DNA of 64,000 nt. Source: Liolophura sinensis (Eukaryota > Mollusca > Polyplacophora > Chitonida > Chitonidae). A program made the translations under genes and the position numbers. A model generated the notes under the pieces. That model saw only the letters and a list, made by a program, of their open reading frames with translations, was not told the origin of the DNA and ran no database searches. Shown piece by piece: positions 11,201-20,453 of the stretch. The stretch covers positions 5,581,991 through 5,645,990 of the forward strand of contig NC_088297.1 of NCBI RefSeq assembly GCF_032854445.1, given 5' to 3'. Numbering within the stretch: position 1 is the stretch's first letter; every line of letters begins with the position of its first letter.

Positions 11201-14200
11201 CCAGGTGTGACCTGAAACTTTCATCCTGATCTATTAGCCGTACCATAGACTGTTAAAACAGTTGTGTGTATGTTTGTTTTGCAGATGTTAATAACGGGCA
11301 GTACAGCAGTCAGGTCGTCCATTAGTCAACGAGGATCCACGGTAAGACAGACTTGTCCTTGATATCTAGGTTATTTGTGAGGCCTTGATTCCTCTGTAGT
11401 TTGACATTGTATCATTCAGTGGAAATTTCTTGGTGATATCTCCAGAACTCATGGGCAGAGTTCAGTCAAAATTAAGTTTTTAGATTAGACTGTATGATCT
11501 ATGATGTTTGTACTGTTGAATTTGATTGTATTTACTCTTGTACTTGATCAGGCTGTATTTACTCTTGTATTTAATCAGGCTGTATTTACTCTTGTATTTG
11601 ATCAGACTGTATATACACTTGTATCTGATCAGACTGTATTTACTTGTGTATGTGATCAAACTGTATTTACTCTTGTATTTGATCAGATTGTATTTGCTCT
11701 TGTTTTTTTATCACATTGTTTTTTGTATTTGATCAGACTCTTGTATTTGATCAGGTTATATTTACTCTTGTATTTGATTAGACTGTATTTACCCTTGCAT
11801 TTGATCAGGCTGTAATTGTATTTGATCAGGCTGTATTTTGTATTTGATCAGACTGTATTTACTCTTGTATTTGATCAGAATGCATTTACTCTTGTATTTG
11901 ATCAGGCTGTATTTACTCTTGTATTTGATCAGGCTGTATTTTGTATTTGATCAGATCCAGAGGTACATGATACTTCTAATCCTTTCCATCGCCATGTACA
12001 CGGCATTTTCGGGCTTCCTCATCAGCGGCTACATTAAAGGATGGACAGAAAAGGACAAATTTCCTGTAAGGTCAACTCCACAAAACATTCCATGACAGCC
12101 CTAAAACTTGAACGCTTAGCAATATTTAAGAGCTTGAGGACTTTCCACGCTATTGTAACGGGATAAGCTTTCCAGTGCTTACACTAGCAGTAGCTACTAG
12201 ACGGAATTTCTCTTTAACTCAGTCAGTGGAGCACTGGACTTGGAATGCGGAGATTTGAGTTCAAACCCCACTGTGATCCTCAGAGTAAATTCTCCATCCG
12301 TTACAGTATATTTAAATTTCTCATAAAAAGAAGTTCAAAGGTTGACGTGAAATGTTTCATCTCTTCCACTTCCAAAGTTTGCATCTCGTTTCATGTAAAA
12401 CAGGTGGTTAATGTGCTTCTTGAGCTAGGTTTATAGATTCAGCCCATGAATTTGACGTAATTTTCATACTAACAGATATTGCTAGCACAGTCAGCCTAAG
12501 AGTTGGTCTTGCCATATCAGATTAACCATTGACTGATGCAGTCACAGGTTTTATTTATTTATTTATTTATTTGATTGGTGTTTTACACCGTACTCAAGAA
12601 TATTTCACTTATACAATGGCGGCCAGCATTATGGTGGGAGGAAACCGGGCAGAGCCCAGGGGAAACCCATGACCATCCACAGGTTGCTGGCAGACCTTCC
12701 CACGTACGGCTGGAGAGGAAGCCAGCATGAGCTGAACACGAACTCACAGCGACCCCATTGTTGAGAGGCCCCTGGGTCATTACGCTGCGCTAGCATGCTA
12801 ACCAACTGAGCCACAGAGGACCCTCATCACAGGTTTTAACTCAGCTCTCAGGTGTTTGGCTGCGGCTTTAAGTTGGCAGATTTGTCAGGTACATCAGGTA
12901 AAGAGTGCTGGTTTACTACTGGTGGCGCTCTATCCTAATTCACTCTAGCTCTGAGATCGGTTGGCCATGTTCATAGCTTTAACTTCTGCATTAACCGCTC
13001 TGAATCGTTACATTCACTAACTTGGAACTCGGTCCTGTTACCCTGCGCTGTCCTCATAGTATGAAAACTGTGCATCACAGAAACAGGTGTTTGTTTTGAT
13101 CTTTACATATTTCTGAATTTATAAACCCAGTTATCTATGAAAAATAAAGATCATATTTTCACAATTAACACTAATGTAACTGGCGCATCCAGTTGGAAAC
13201 TGATCGCAGTTCTAGCTCTATCCTTAAACCTGTCTGCCATCTTACATGTATTTGTGAAGACTTCGTCAGTATGCTTCGAATATTATTAAAGACGTAGATA
13301 AATTAATGTGAGGTATTCCTGGCTAACTGTGTCAACGATGATCGCCCAGTAGCACCCGCCTCGAAGTCGGGAGACCTGGTTCAAACCCAGGTCAGGTCTC
13401 ATGAAAAACGTTAAAATGGTACTTGTTGCTGCCTCACTTGGCACTCAGCACTAAGAGGGTAGAGCAAGGAAGCAGGACTGTTTGGCCCGGTGTCAATGTA
13501 ATGTGACTAGGTATGGTATCTGGCATCTTTGGCATGATACTTCGGTAGCCGCAGCCTTTTGGTGGCATAGGCTTGCCATGCCACACACTCATACTCATTG
13601 ACTCCTCGTTGTTACATGACCGAAGTACAAACTTCAGTGAAAAGAATCAGTCTGTCAACCTGTACTGTATCTATCCTGTATCTTTGTGTTTCAGGAAGGA
13701 AGCTCACTCTATGAAGTCCACATTTTCGTGACGGCCAGCACTCTCCTTGGCCTCATGTTTGTTGTGGCAGCGTTTATCCAGTACTTCCAGGCTGTGTGTT
13801 TTGGAGAAATCCAGTTATTCAAAAGAGCCTTAGTTTGTTGTTTACCCTGCTTGTTTAAGGTAAGGTAAAAAAAAGATGGAAGCAATGAGTAACTTACGTC
13901 TGAATTGTCGGATAATGTCAAAGGGACTAACTCAAAATGTACATATGGGTGTTTCTGTGTTTTAACTCGAGACTACTGAACATGGACAAGTGTTACTTTC
14001 TTCCTGTTTTTGTCACAAGCGATGTGTGATCATTGGTTTATGTATTTTTATACATGCATATTAAAAATTAATACCTGTATAGAAAATTACTGTATATTTT
14101 TGTTAGTGTAACAAGTATATTATCAAAGATCATGGTATGAAAAAAGCAGATTATTTTATCTTTTTTTCTTTCATCTTTATGTTTTCTTATTATTTCTTTT

Positions 14201-14318
14201 CTTTAAATCTTTTCAACTGTAGTTCAATTTGATCATGTGCCAATTTGCTAATTTTTTACATAATTTTTTTTTGTCATTGTTTTTCTGCTTTTAAGCTTTT
14301 TAGCTGTAAACCATTTTA

Positions 14319-14365
<47 letters not shown>

Positions 14366-14509
14366 GGATAGTTTAAAAAAAAGTTTATTTGTTTTCTGAA
14401 CGATTTGAAAGTCTTAGGAGTATAAGAATGAGCTCTAATCCGTATTAATGTTGTTTTTCAGGTTAAGAACAATGTGAACGAGGGAAATATAAGTAATATA
14501 GTTGTCTGA
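8028..14509 (+). CDS. MS4A/CD20-like four-transmembrane protein (complete CDS, 6 exons)
   Basis: Exons 8028-8226, 10013-10122, 11285-11341, 11955-12065, 13695-13859 and 14462-14509 join in phase to 690 nt (229 residues plus TGA). All introns are GT-AG. The acidic N-terminus (1-47) is cytosolic in MS4A topology. Predicted helices: about 50-76 (VVGIVQIINGFITGFLG), 94-113 (CYMAGIFAGIMMLITGS), 125-148 (RYMILLILSIAMYTAFSG) and 167-190. The GIVQIINGF pattern in helix 1 and the G-IF-GIM--I-GS pattern in helix 2 resemble MS4A members, which act as ion-channel-associated or chemosensory membrane proteins. The tail has CC and C residues (VCCLPCLF) that might be palmitoylated. Length fits MS4A (about 200-260). 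Other four-helix families (TMEM176-like, tetraspan orphans) remain possible. The gene model is firmer than the family name. Confidence 0.8.
8573..8797. mobile_element. Short inverted-repeat element (MITE family 2)
   Basis: Begins CTTAACCTTTTCAACCA and ends GGTTGAAGAATTTGGGTA, approximate inverted termini. The interior (GTGTCACTAAAGATACAAGC, TTCATAAAACTGTGCAAA) matches the copy at 61616-61847. Confidence 0.65.
8810..9215 (-). mobile_element. SINE-B, full-length reverse copy
   Basis: Reading the minus strand, a tRNA-like head near 9210 has TGGCCTAATGGTTAGAGCG and GGATCAAACTC as A- and B-box-like parts. The tail near 8815 is GAATGAATGAATGTTTGGGG on the plus strand. It contains a 26-bp segment (GACACCCCACCCAGTCACAT) repeated three times at 8975-9053. 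Confidence 0.75.
9601..9850 (-). mobile_element. SINE-A, near full-length
   Basis: TTTATTTATTTTATTGGTG tail, CACTTATACGACGGGGGCCA body, and head remnants ending near GCTAACCACCTCAGC. Lies in intron 1 of the MS4A-like gene. Confidence 0.85.
10013..10122 (+). CDS. MS4A-like exon 2
   Basis: TTTTTTCAG acceptor, donor GTAAGG. Encodes VAEVFLIPILEDIRSSNT, the first extracellular loop and the start of helix 2 (CYMAGIFAGIM). Enters in phase 1, leaves in phase 0. Confidence 0.85.
10501..10540 (+). mobile_element. SINE-A 3' tail fragment
   Basis: AGTATGGCGTAAAACACCAA followed by AAATAAATAAATA; body and head absent. Confidence 0.65.
10795..11220 (+). repeat. Tandem array of four tRNA-like units (about 110-121 bp)
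   Basis: Four units, each with a B-box-like CCGAGTTCAAATCC (at about 10840, 10950, 11071, 11191). Upstream stretches such as TAGCTTTACTTGGTAGAGTG look like an A box. Between units are AT-rich spacers with GGGATTTACC. A decayed relative precedes at about 10630-10680. None folds convincingly as an intact tRNA by eye. Lies in intron 2 of the MS4A-like gene. Confidence 0.65.
11285..11341 (+). CDS. MS4A-like exon 3 (57 nt)
   Basis: TTTTGCAG acceptor, GTAAGA donor, phase 0 at both ends. Encodes MLITGSTAVRSSISQRGST: the end of helix 2 and a basic cytosolic loop. Confidence 0.82.
11520..11954 (+). repeat. 27-bp minisatellite ending in the exon 4 splice acceptor
   Basis: About 15 copies of CTGTATTTACTCTTGTATTT + GATCAGG, with some shortened units near the 3' end. 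The last GATCAG is the 3' splice site of MS4A-like exon 4. Open frames here (11501-11815, 11526-11732, 11838-12095) are periodic translations of the repeat. Confidence 0.92.
11955..12065 (+). CDS. MS4A-like exon 4
   Basis: Encodes IQRYMILLILSIAMYTAF and SGYIKGWTEKDKFP (helix 3 and second extracellular loop), phase 0-0, donor GTAAGG. The acceptor is the terminal unit of the 27-bp array. Confidence 0.85.
12205..12290 (+). repeat. Solitary tRNA-like unit
   Basis: TTTAACTCAGTCAGTGGAGC and TTTGAGTTCAAACCCC resemble A and B boxes and match the units at 10795-11220. No credible acceptor stem is visible. Confidence 0.5.
12549..12825 (-). mobile_element. SINE-A, full-length
   Basis: Intact from the TTTATTTATTTATTTATTTG tail to the GCTAACCAACTGAGCCACAG head (reverse orientation). 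Lies in MS4A-like intron 4. Confidence 0.88.
13340..13622 (+). mobile_element. SINE-B, forward copy
   Basis: A tRNA-like head (CGCCTCGAAGTCGGGAGACC, TGGTTCAAACCC) is followed by the family body (TTGGCACTCAGCACTAAGAG, GTGTCAATGTAATGTGACT) and ends near GACTCCTCGTTGTTACATGA. Confidence 0.75.
13695..13859 (+). CDS. MS4A-like exon 5
   Basis: TGTTTCAG acceptor, GTAAGG donor, phase 0-0. Encodes EGSSLYEVHIFVTAS, helix 4 (LLGLMFVVAAFIQYF) and the cysteine-rich juxtamembrane stretch. Confidence 0.85.
14322..14360. repeat. (TA)n microsatellite
   Basis: About 19 TA dinucleotides in MS4A-like intron 5. Confidence 0.95.
14462..14509 (+). CDS. MS4A-like exon 6 (terminal, 48 nt)
   Basis: TTTTTCAG acceptor, then VKNNVNEGNISNIVV and TGA. 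The short acidic/polar tail keeps phase. A tail this short could be chance, but the acceptor and phase fit. Confidence 0.7.
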   Translation, partial: VKNNVNEGNISNIVV

Positions 14510-14984
14510 TACATTTGTTTTAAAAATTAATGCCTTTGTTAAGACATCCCATATCAACTGGATCATGGTTTACCATTTATCAGTATCAGTTTGCAAAAAT
14601 ATGGATTTAGTGCCCACATCTAAATTTGAGCCTGGTTGTCATACAGCCGACAGTTCTGTGTCGACTGTAGGAGAACGTGGCAAATTTTCGCCACCATGAC
14701 GAGAAGTTGAAACAGGTTAAGCTTTCCCAGTCATGGCGGGTATGCAACATCATGAGAATATGCGAGTCCCCAGTGCTGACGGACTCAACTGCCAGGTACT
14801 GTTGGTCATCCGCTGGGTATATGAGAATCAGGGTCAATCTTCTCAACCCTTTCTGTGGATGATTGCATCATCTGTTGTCATTTATGTACCTTTGCAATTT
14901 GTTGTTTGGCTTAGAACTATATTGACGTCAGCGTCATTTGCAAATTGTTACATGATGCAAACTACATGCGTGTAGATGCAAATT

Positions 14985-15560
14985 TCCTGGGATCTTGTTT
15001 CGTGATGCAAAAATGCCTGAGACATTGTGTTGGACGATGCAAGGTTCCTGAGGTATTTTGTTGGACGATGCAAAATCTGTGAGATATTGTGTTGTACAAT
15101 GCAAAATCTGTGTGATATTGTGTTGTACAATGCAAAATCTGTGAGATATTGTGTTGGATGATGCACAGTTTGTAAGGTATTGTGTTGTACATTGCAAGTT
15201 TCCTGAGGTATTGTGTTGGACAATGCAAACTCTGTGAGATATTGTGTTGTACGATGCAAAATCTGTGAAACATTGTGTTGGATGATGCAAAATCTGTGAG
15301 ATATAGTGTTGGATGATGCAAAATCTGTGAAACATTGTGTTGGACGATGCAAAATCTGTGAGATATTGTATTGTACGATGCAAGGTTCCTGAGGTATTGT
15401 GTTGGACGATGCAAACTCTGTGAGATATTGTGTTGGACGATGCAAAATTTTTGAGACATTGTGGTGCATGATGCAAAGTTCATGAATCATTGTGCTGCAT
15501 GATGCAAAGTTCATGAAAGACGGATGATGCTAAATCTGTGAGGCATTGTGTTGCATGATG
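14985..15560. repeat. 31-bp minisatellite, about 18 copies
   Basis: Unit GATGCAAAATCTGTGAGATA + TTGTGTTGGAC with variants. The minus strand is poor in stops, so all three minus frames stay open (14934-15514). These frames are 31-base-period translations, not genes. May lie in the MS4A-like 3' UTR. Confidence 0.92.
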
Positions 15561-15672
15561 TAAAGTTCCCGAGACATTTTTAGGTCATACAATCTTCTGT
15601 AGATGCGATCTTCTGTAGATCTTTCTGGCACCTTGTGACCTGGTGCAAAATCCCTCTGACGATCTGAATGTT

Positions 15673-15862
15673 GGATTTATTTATTTATTTATTTGATTGA
15701 TGTTTTACGCCATAGTCAGAGTATTTCACTTATACGACGTCAACCAGCATTATGGTAGGGGAAAAAAATGGACAGAGCCTGGGGGAAATCCACGATCATC
15801 TGCAGGGTGCTGGTAGAGCTTCCCACGTACGGCCAGAGAGAAAGCCACCTTGATCTTAACAG
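15673..15862 (-). mobile_element. SINE-A, diverged, inside the decayed 31-bp array
   Basis: TTTATTTATTTATTTGATTG tail and CACTTATACGACGTCAACCA body, truncated before the head. It separates the main array from the remnants at 15930-16045. Confidence 0.75.
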
Positions 15863-15929
15863 TTGTCTTATAGGACACAGACTACCCAGGAAACTGTGTT
15901 ATATCTTACAGGCAACCCGAGATTTTCTT

Positions 15930-16045
15930 TTATATTATGCAAAATTTGTGATACCTTGTGTTTACCTAATGCAAAACTTCTTGGGATATTATGTGGTGTA
16001 ACCTTTTGTGGATATGATATTTTGTACCTGGTACAAAATCTTGTT
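15930..16045. repeat. Decayed units of the 31-bp minisatellite
   Basis: ATGCAAAATTTGTGATACCT and ATGCAAAACTTCTTGGGATA are diverged copies of the 14985-15560 unit beyond the SINE insertion. Confidence 0.6.
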
Positions 16046-16344
16046 TTTCAGTAGTTTGTCCATGAAAACTAGTCCAATATTCACACGTGGTACACACTTA
16101 CAATAACACGCACAGTGAATTTATTTGTGTAAAGTTAAGTTTTGTCTATGGACAAAAAAAAAATGCTTTTTTTCTAAAACGTAAAATGAGGAGAAAAATG
16201 CTCAAGATAGGACTAAAAAAACATGTACTAAATGCTGTTTTATGTATTTTTATGGTACTGTACATGTGTGATCCTCTAACTGTTTATGCGGACAGAGCAT
16301 ATTACGTATCTAGCTCTGTACACCGTACACGTGAAAGAGTGTAG

Positions 16345-16615
16345 ATATTTATTTATTTATTTATTTGATCGGTGTTTTACGCCGTACTCAAGAATATTTC
16401 ACTTATAGGACGGTGGCCAGCATTATGGTGGGGTGAGATCGGGCAGAGACCGGGGGAAACCCACGACCATCCGCAGGTTGCTGACAGACCTTCTCACGTA
16501 CGGCTGGAGAGGAAGCCGGCATGAGCTGGACTTGAACTCACAGCGGCCGCATTGGTGAGAGGCTCCTGGGTCATTACGCTGCGCTAGGGCGCTAAGAAGC
16601 TGATGCACGGAGGAG
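16345..16615 (-). mobile_element. SINE-A, near full-length
   Basis: Tail TTTATTTATTTATTTATTTG at 16348, intact body, head ending around GCGCTAAGAAGCTGATGCAC. Confidence 0.85.
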
Positions 16616-16784
16616 TGTAGATATACCAGTGCTACTGAACTCATTCATATTTTCTAAGTCTGAGCGACCCTTGTTACTTATCACTTCTCCATGGTAGGCT
16701 TTGTATTGAATTAATTGTTTGAACTGGACAAAAGCAGCCATCGCTAAATGGGCGGGCACTTCGAACCAGACAAACTGGATCATA

Positions 16785-17165
16785 CAGCACAAGAGGCGCT
16801 CTCTACCTTTCGCTTACGTCACTGCCGCCTTTGGAGCCTGTGAGACGCACGTAGGCTTGTTTAGACTTAGCTTCGTCACTTGTGTCCTTCCGCGGAACTA
16901 TTTAATCAGTATTTATTAGTAACATTGTTTGAGGTGTTGGTTAGAATCGTGTTGTAAACAAACGCATGTGTATAAATTATTATTAGAGGCAAAGGTTCAG
17001 ACGGATTGTTTGTGTTTTCTGACATCACTTCCTGCCTCATCACCTTGACCCCAGTGACCTGGACGTTGTTCAAGGTTTCTGTACAAAATTTGCTATTGGT
17101 GGTAGTGATGGAAAGGGAAAGATAGCGAGCGAAGCATGCGCTGTAAGAAGCACAAGACTGGATCC
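16785..17165. mobile_element. Short inverted-repeat element (MITE family 3)
   Basis: The left end CGCTCTCTACCTTTCGCTTA with CGTCACTGCCGCC matches, inverted, the right end near 17115-17150 (GTGATGGAAAGGGAAAGATA, GCATGCGCTGTAAGAAG). Related copies lie at 18620-18845 and 47010-47545. Confidence 0.6.
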
Positions 17166-17446
17166 CCTGCATATGACTGATTCAGTAGGTCTCACTGCTG
17201 AGCGCTATGGTTAGTAGAGGGAAGGGACGTAGCTTAGGTACCCGTGCACTGAGCGAGTAATAATGAATACTTTAATAGTGAAAGCTATACCCTATAGTGC
17301 TACTCAAGCATTGACCGATTATTATTTGTGTTCAAACTTTTGGCGCTTGCATGCCAAAGCCTGATTGATCAGGTCCATCAGTTTACCTTTGTATTGAATT
17401 AAATTCTATACCTGTATATATGCGTGTTTTCTATCCGTATTTTTGT

Positions 17447-17452
17447 AATAAA
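17447..17452 (+). terminator. Candidate poly(A) signal of the MS4A-like gene
   Basis: AATAAA followed within 40 bases by U/GU-rich TGTCTTTGTTGGATGTGTG, a good cleavage-site layout. It would imply a 2.9-kb 3' UTR containing the 31-bp array and two mobile elements. Confidence 0.35.
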
Positions 17453-18317
17453 TTTGTTTATGTTTCAAACTTCTGTCTTTGTTGGATGTGTGTTGAATAT
17501 AAGACAACTGGGAAACCTTTTTTTTGTTAGCTGATGGTGTTGTCTATCAGCCAATCACAAAATAGGGACTACTTATTGCCGTAGAAGAAGTCTTCACACA
17601 GTGACATGTTTGGGTACTGACTAAACAGGCGCCATGCGTGGCGTACATTGGTTGACAGGTTCATAGGCAATCAGTGCTCAAATCTTCGCAAAGCACTGTC
17701 ATGGTTTGGAAGAATTTTCAGTATGAAGTAGTTTGGAAGAATCTCTCTCTCTCTCTTTCTCTTATATTTATGTCTGCCTTCCGATTTTCTGCTCAAACCT
17801 CCATACGATGAACTATAATTTTGGTGGATTCCAAGGAAGTACAGTGGCGTGTATAGGAAACGTTGCGTAGGCCTTCGCGAAAGTAAGCAATGGAAACGCC
17901 ACAAGCCTTTTCTTTAGACACTGTCATTGATATTTCGGGTTTCCAAACAAAACCTACATTTCCCAGATGTCCCAGAGGGCTTCGTGACTAAGACTTTCGC
18001 TGAAATATGGAATACATAAATTTGCAAGGGGCACTGCACTAGTTTGTATAAGAAAACTGTCGGTGAAGACCCTTCGCTATTGGTCAATGGATAGGGTAGC
18101 TTTGTCATAGCTCCTTTTTTCTTGAAAGGTAAAAAACTGTATTATGTGATTGCTGGAAAATTCTGAGCATCCTTTGTTGACATTAATTTACCCATCACTT
18201 GTGTCACCATGTTCGTGAAATACAAATGACAACTCTTTCCTTGAGGAAGTCAAGCTCACAAACGTTCAGATTCTCAGTTTTTTTCCATCGTTCGTCTGCT
18301 CTAATTTACATTTTGTG

Positions 18318-18595
18318 AAACAATATTAATCTGTTAATTTTAACAAAGTCTATTGTCTGAGAGTCTGGAGTTTATTCTGTTATAATTCAGTATTCTGTCA
18401 TATTCAAAATAATATCATGTTAGTGTAATAGAATATTTATGCTGAATTCATAGAATATGTGTGTTATAATTAACAGAATATGTGTGTTATAATTAACAGA
18501 ATATTCTGCTGCAATAACAGAATCCAACCTAGCGTCACTCAGATAACAGACTTTCTGTTAAATTTAACAGATCATTTTTTGCAGTGTAGTACATG
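18318..18595. mobile_element. Palindromic MITE family 1, copy 1
   Basis: The left part has TTAATTTTAACAAAGTC and TTGTCTGAGAGTC; the right part has CACTCAGATAACAGACTTTC and TGTTAAATTTAACAG. The ends are inverted copies. The interior contains a 27-bp direct duplication (GAATATGTGTGTTATAATTA). Confidence 0.75.
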
Positions 18596-18619
18596 CTATC
18601 AAAAACAGTTGTCTAGCAT

Positions 18620-18845
18620 TCTTGACAGTCCTGTGCGACGCAGGTAGGCTTGTTTCGACTTCGCCTCATCACCGGTGTCCTCGCGCGGAACTATTCGATC
18701 AGCATTCATCAATGAAATTGTTTCGTGTGTTGGCTGGTTTCATGTTGTAGAGACTTTAGATAAAAACAATGCATGTGTTCACAAGTATTATTAGAAGCAA
18801 AGCTCGATTTCTGTAAAAATTTTGCTGGTGCTGGCAGTGATGGTT
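18620..18845 (+). mobile_element. MITE family 3 fragment
   Basis: GACGCAGGTAGGCTTGTTTC, CGCGGAACTATTCGATCAGC and AAATTTTGCTGGTGCTGGCA match the element at 16785-17165 in the same orientation. Confidence 0.55.
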
Positions 18846-18849
18846 ATGT

Positions 18850-20207
18850 CAGGAATTTGTGTGGTGTTTGGAGACGTGTGTTGTGGTCTAATTGCTCGGT
18901 TTCCTTCGCCCAGGTGAAGGTGAAACATTCTTTGATTCTGGTGCATGACACCATTTACTCAACTGATTTATACGATTATGTTGTGGTATTACTCCGTTCC
19001 ATGTCAAAGTTCGCAAAATATTTAGATTTTCCCCGATCAAAAAAGAGAAAATAATAATAACAAGACTTAAAGCGCGTTAATACACCGGGAGGTGTTATGT
19101 CACAGCGGATTATCTCTTAATCTTGTTAAGCTTCATGCCAGTTTTAGGTCAGTATTTCGTCCAATCTGATTAAAATCAGGTGGTATGTATATCGTGTGGG
19201 TAACAACGTTGTGAGTGAAGCGATATACATGTACATACGATTTGGGTTTAATCAGATTGTACTGTGTCAAACCTGGGTCAGTATATGAATTGCACCTGTT
19301 AACAGGTGCTCTATACACAGGGTTCAAGCTGGTGAAACTTTGTTGATCTCCCATTGACCTCATACTGAACTGAGCGACAATGTACATATAGGCTGTCTTC
19401 AGACATCATTGGATTAATTAAAGATTAAATATTTTGGCTTGATTCGCATAACTGCGAAACGCAATTATAGTGGTAACAAAGTTATAAAGAAACGCTGTAG
19501 TTAGCTCGGTACAATGCAAATCGATGTCACCAGTAAGATTCATTTGAAGTAACACTACACTGGGCCTACATTTAAGGCTGAAACGTCCTTGATGAAAGAC
19601 GGGTTTTTGTGGATTTCTTTCTGCTGTGAATTCACTGTGAGTTTACAAAAAAAAACTATTCCTCTGGGGCTCGTATTTGAAGCTGATAGTGTGAAAGTAG
19701 AGACCTTGGAATGCACTTGTGTTGTTTCTTGGAGAAACAGAACTTTTACGAATGACGACGAATGAACGAGATACCTTTCTAGTTCACTGTAATAGTTGTT
19801 TCCCGTGACCCTTGGTAATACTGATATGATCACCCGAATGACATTAGTGTCAGCTGTGACATTTTACTTGTTGTTCCAACACCTGTAATTCCAAACGGAG
19901 ATATCCTCGTCGTTCCACAACAGCTATTTCCCCCAAGAGGCTTTTACCAAGGCATTTTAACTCACGACGATCTCGATCTGTTTTATTCCATACCGTTGTA
20001 CTTAACCACAGCTGGAAGTAACCTACTTTTCTGAAAGCGATTCCCATCTCCTTCACAACACCTTTTTTTCTTTCCCGCGCTTCCAGCCAGTTCCTCTTGT
20101 CACTGTTTCCACAATTGCTCTTCCGACACCTTTCTCACTCGGCTGCTTTAGATTGTTCCATTAACGTCGTTCCCTCACCGGATCGTTCCCTTTCACTGTC
20201 CCAAACC
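18850..20207. other. Intergenic region and probable 5' UTR of CNBD2
   Basis: No supported exon in 18850-20050. The last 100-150 bases before 20208 are pyrimidine-rich and leader-like, but no TATA box or clear start site is visible. The frame upstream of 20208 is open to 20097 but has no family similarity. Confidence 0.3.
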
Positions 20208-20453
20208 ATGGCGATGCAGGAGATCCAACCCTATAGTCGTCGGATTTCATTCATGGTGTCGCTTCGGATGAGTCCAGCGGCCCGGCTTAAGAATATCATC
20301 GGCGATGCTAAATTACTAAGCCAGGCTAATAGAACAGCCGCCGTGGACGCTGAAGTACGGGAGCGGGTGGCAAAAAGGAGACAGAACCTCTCAATACTCT
20401 GGAGGTATTCCCAACAAGAGAGTCAAAGGAAAATGATTAGCTCGTCCAGGAAG
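20208..20453 (+). CDS. CNBD2: CNBD2 exon 1
   Basis: Starts at ATG in AAACCATGGC. Encodes [20 protein letters not shown] and a basic helical stretch ending SSSRK. Donor GTTTGT is weak but keeps phase 0 with exon 2. Confidence 0.8.

Noticed and set aside
11501-12095. Hydrophobic repeat frames (LLLYLIRLY) resembling membrane proteins
   Set aside because: Translations of the 27-bp array; only 11955-12065 in a specific frame joins the MS4A-like exons.
18773-19054. 93-residue plus frame between MS4A-like and CNBD2
   Set aside because: Its first part overlaps a MITE family 3 fragment and no splice or family support exists.
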